64,000 nucleotides of DNA from Bacteroidota bacterium (GTDB lineage Bacteria > Bacteroidota > Bacteroidia > Chitinophagales > Chitinophagaceae). This document shows positions 62,882-64,000 of this stretch, one piece after another. The notes beneath the pieces were generated by a model. That model was not told where the DNA came from. It saw only the letters and a program-made list of their open reading frames with translations, and did not search any database. Made by a program: the position numbers and the translations under genes. Position 1 is the stretch's first letter; each line of letters opens with the position of its first letter. Location: the NCBI GenBank assembly GCA_947456625.1, contig CANGQJ010000007.1, positions 1-64,000 on the forward strand. The letters are read 5' to 3'.

Positions 62882-64000
62882 TTATCTAGTTTTTAGCGTT
62901 AAAATAGAAGCCACTACTAATAATATAGTAATGATCCAAAAACGAACAGCAATTTTACTTTCATGGAATCCTTTCTTTTGATAGTGGTGATGCAATGGAC
63001 TCATTAAAAAGATTCGACGACCCTCACCATATTTTTTTCTGGTATACTTAAAATAACTTACTTGTAAAATCACACTTAAATTTTCTACTAAGAATACACC
63101 ACAGAAAATAGGAATTAATAGTTCTTTTCTTACAATAATAGCAAGCGATGCAATAATGCCTCCTAAAGCTAAACTTCCAGTATCTCCCATGAAAACTTGA
63201 GCTGGATAAGCATTGTACCATAAAAATCCAATACAACCTCCCACAAATGCACCAACAAATATGGATAATTCACCTAGGTTTGGAATGTACATTACATTTA
63301 AATAGTCGGCAAATACATAGTTTCCACTTACATAAATAAATATTCCAAGTGCTGCTCCTATAATGGCACTTACCCCTGCAGCCAAGCCATCCAATCCGTC
63401 GGTAATATTGGCGCCATTAGATACTGCAGTAATAATAAATGTTACAACTAGGATATAAACAATCCAAGTGAATTTTTCTGCACCAGGACCTATCCAGCTT
63501 ACTAATTTAGAATAATTAAACTCATGATTTTTTACAAAAGGAATAGTTGTAATTGGTGTTTTTACTTTTACAAAGCGGCGCTCAACCCCGTTAATTTTTC
63601 TTATTACTACGTCTGCGCCTTTGGCAATTTTTTCACCTTTTTGTAAACTGGCAGTAATCGCAGTGTCTGAAACTATTTCTCTTTCAACAGTAACTGCATT
63701 GCTAAAATATAAAGTAACTCCAATTATAATTCCTAGTCCAACTTGACCAATAATTTTTGAAATACCAGCTAAGCCATCGCTATTTTGTTTTTTGTAAGCC
63801 TCCCCTTTCTGTAAAGCATTTTGCCTAGCTTTAATTTTAAAATAATCGTCAAAAAATCCAATTAATCCCAACCAAACAGTACAAAGGATCATTAAGCGGA
63901 TATATACTTTATCCAGATTAGAGAATAATAAGGTAGGGATTAAAATACTAAGTAAAATAATGATCCCTCCCATAGTTGGGGTACCCTTTTTTTGTTGCTC
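62882..64000 (-). CDS. mraY: Phospho-N-acetylmuramoyl-pentapeptide transferase MraY (partial, cut by window edge)
   Basis: Makes lipid I by moving phospho-MurNAc-pentapeptide to undecaprenyl phosphate. The frame stays open through the edge: EQQKKGTPT precedes the Met at 63973, a conserved internal stretch, so that Met is not the start and the N-terminal part lies outside the window. Visible hallmarks are [10 protein letters not shown] (Asp pair), [24 protein letters not shown] and the HHH loop [19 protein letters not shown] non-membrane insertion of about 70 residues separates two helices (roughly 63790-63480). The rest of the cluster (murE, ftsI and others) presumably lies to the right. Confidence 0.96.
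   Translation of the reverse strand, partial: EQQKKGTPTMGGIIILLSILIPTLLFSNLDKVYIRLMILCTVWLGLIGFFDDYFKIKARQNALQKGEAYKKQNSDGLAGISKIIGQVGLGIIIGVTLYFSNAVTVEREIVSDTAITASLQKGEKIAKGADVVIRKINGVERRFVKVKTPITTIPFVKNHEFNYSKLVSWIGPGAEKFTWIVYILVVTFIITAVSNGANITDGLDGLAAGVSAIIGAALGIFIYVSGNYVFADYLNVMYIPNLGELSIFVGAFVGGCIGFLWYNAYPAQVFMGDTGSLALGGIIASLAIIVRKELLIPIFCGVFLVENLSVILQVSYFKYTRKKYGEGRRIFLMSPLHHHYQKKGFHESKIAVRFWIITILLVVASILTLKTR

Noticed and set aside
63973..63973. ATG taken as the mraY start
   Set aside because: The frame continues to the window edge with the conserved GTPTMGG segment, so this Met is internal and the gene is partial.

Overview
The window is AT-rich DNA from a member of the Bacteroidota. 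Three lines of evidence support this. There is type IX secretion machinery: SprA, a PorP/SprF protein and a giant surface protein with a gliding-associated C-terminal sorting domain. Promoters resemble TAnnTTTG and lie just before several genes, with no Shine-Dalgarno pattern that stands out. The FtsZ tail, the MraY insertion and the futalosine menaquinone genes also fit. The gene set resembles free-living Chitinophagales/Sphingobacteriales-type genomes, but the genus cannot be fixed from the sequence alone.

Layout. Positions 1-1500 look like the edge of an accessory region: a small serine recombinase, a membrane protein with a YyaB-like PH domain and a tiny two-helix membrane protein. They lie directly 3' of tRNA-Pro(TGG), which follows tRNA-Ser(GCT) on the minus strand. 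Next is dnaA (minus). A 332-bp AT-rich gap separates it from a divergent DUF3127 gene whose product ends in an SSB-like acidic DDLPF tail. Positions 4.1-9.1 kb hold an FAD dehydrogenase, a secreted S1/P1-type nuclease and a NatA/NatB-type ABC exporter.

Positions 9.1-17 kb carry sprA and ruvA. Positions 17-19.8 kb carry fabH, a Cys/Met-metabolism PLP enzyme and a GNAT acetyltransferase. Positions 19.8-32.6 kb are an operon of a 3,918-residue repeat adhesin followed by its PorP/SprF-like partner. Then come an O-antigen-ligase/TPR protein, fabD, folE and two tandem 6-pyruvoyl-tetrahydropterin-synthase homologues (32.8-37.9 kb). Positions 37.9-49.5 kb hold mqnB-mqnD, a photolyase, Nif3 and a zinc-ribbon coiled-coil protein, a TPR protein, recN, fabI, a SemiSWEET, a DUF2795 protein, two lone LolD/MacB-type ATPases, a cobalamin adenosyltransferase and gatC. 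Positions 49.7-53 kb hold a fused beta-oxidation enzyme and a TIGR01777 epimerase.

From 53 kb to the right edge is the division and cell-wall cluster on the minus strand: mraY (cut by the window edge)-murD-ftsW-murG-murC-ftsQ-ftsA-ftsZ. It is tightly packed and ends in a strong terminator.

The genes are mainly housekeeping (replication start, fatty-acid synthesis, pterins, menaquinone, peptidoglycan and division). The one large specialised system is cell-surface export: SprA as the type IX translocon, and the giant adhesin plus its SprF-like partner as a likely cargo pair. The adhesin is the most unusual object here. It has about 28 cysteine-paired Ig-like repeats, a lectin-like domain inserted into the array, a 552-bp tandem duplication kept almost unchanged at protein level, and a TTG start codon, as do its partner gene and sprA.
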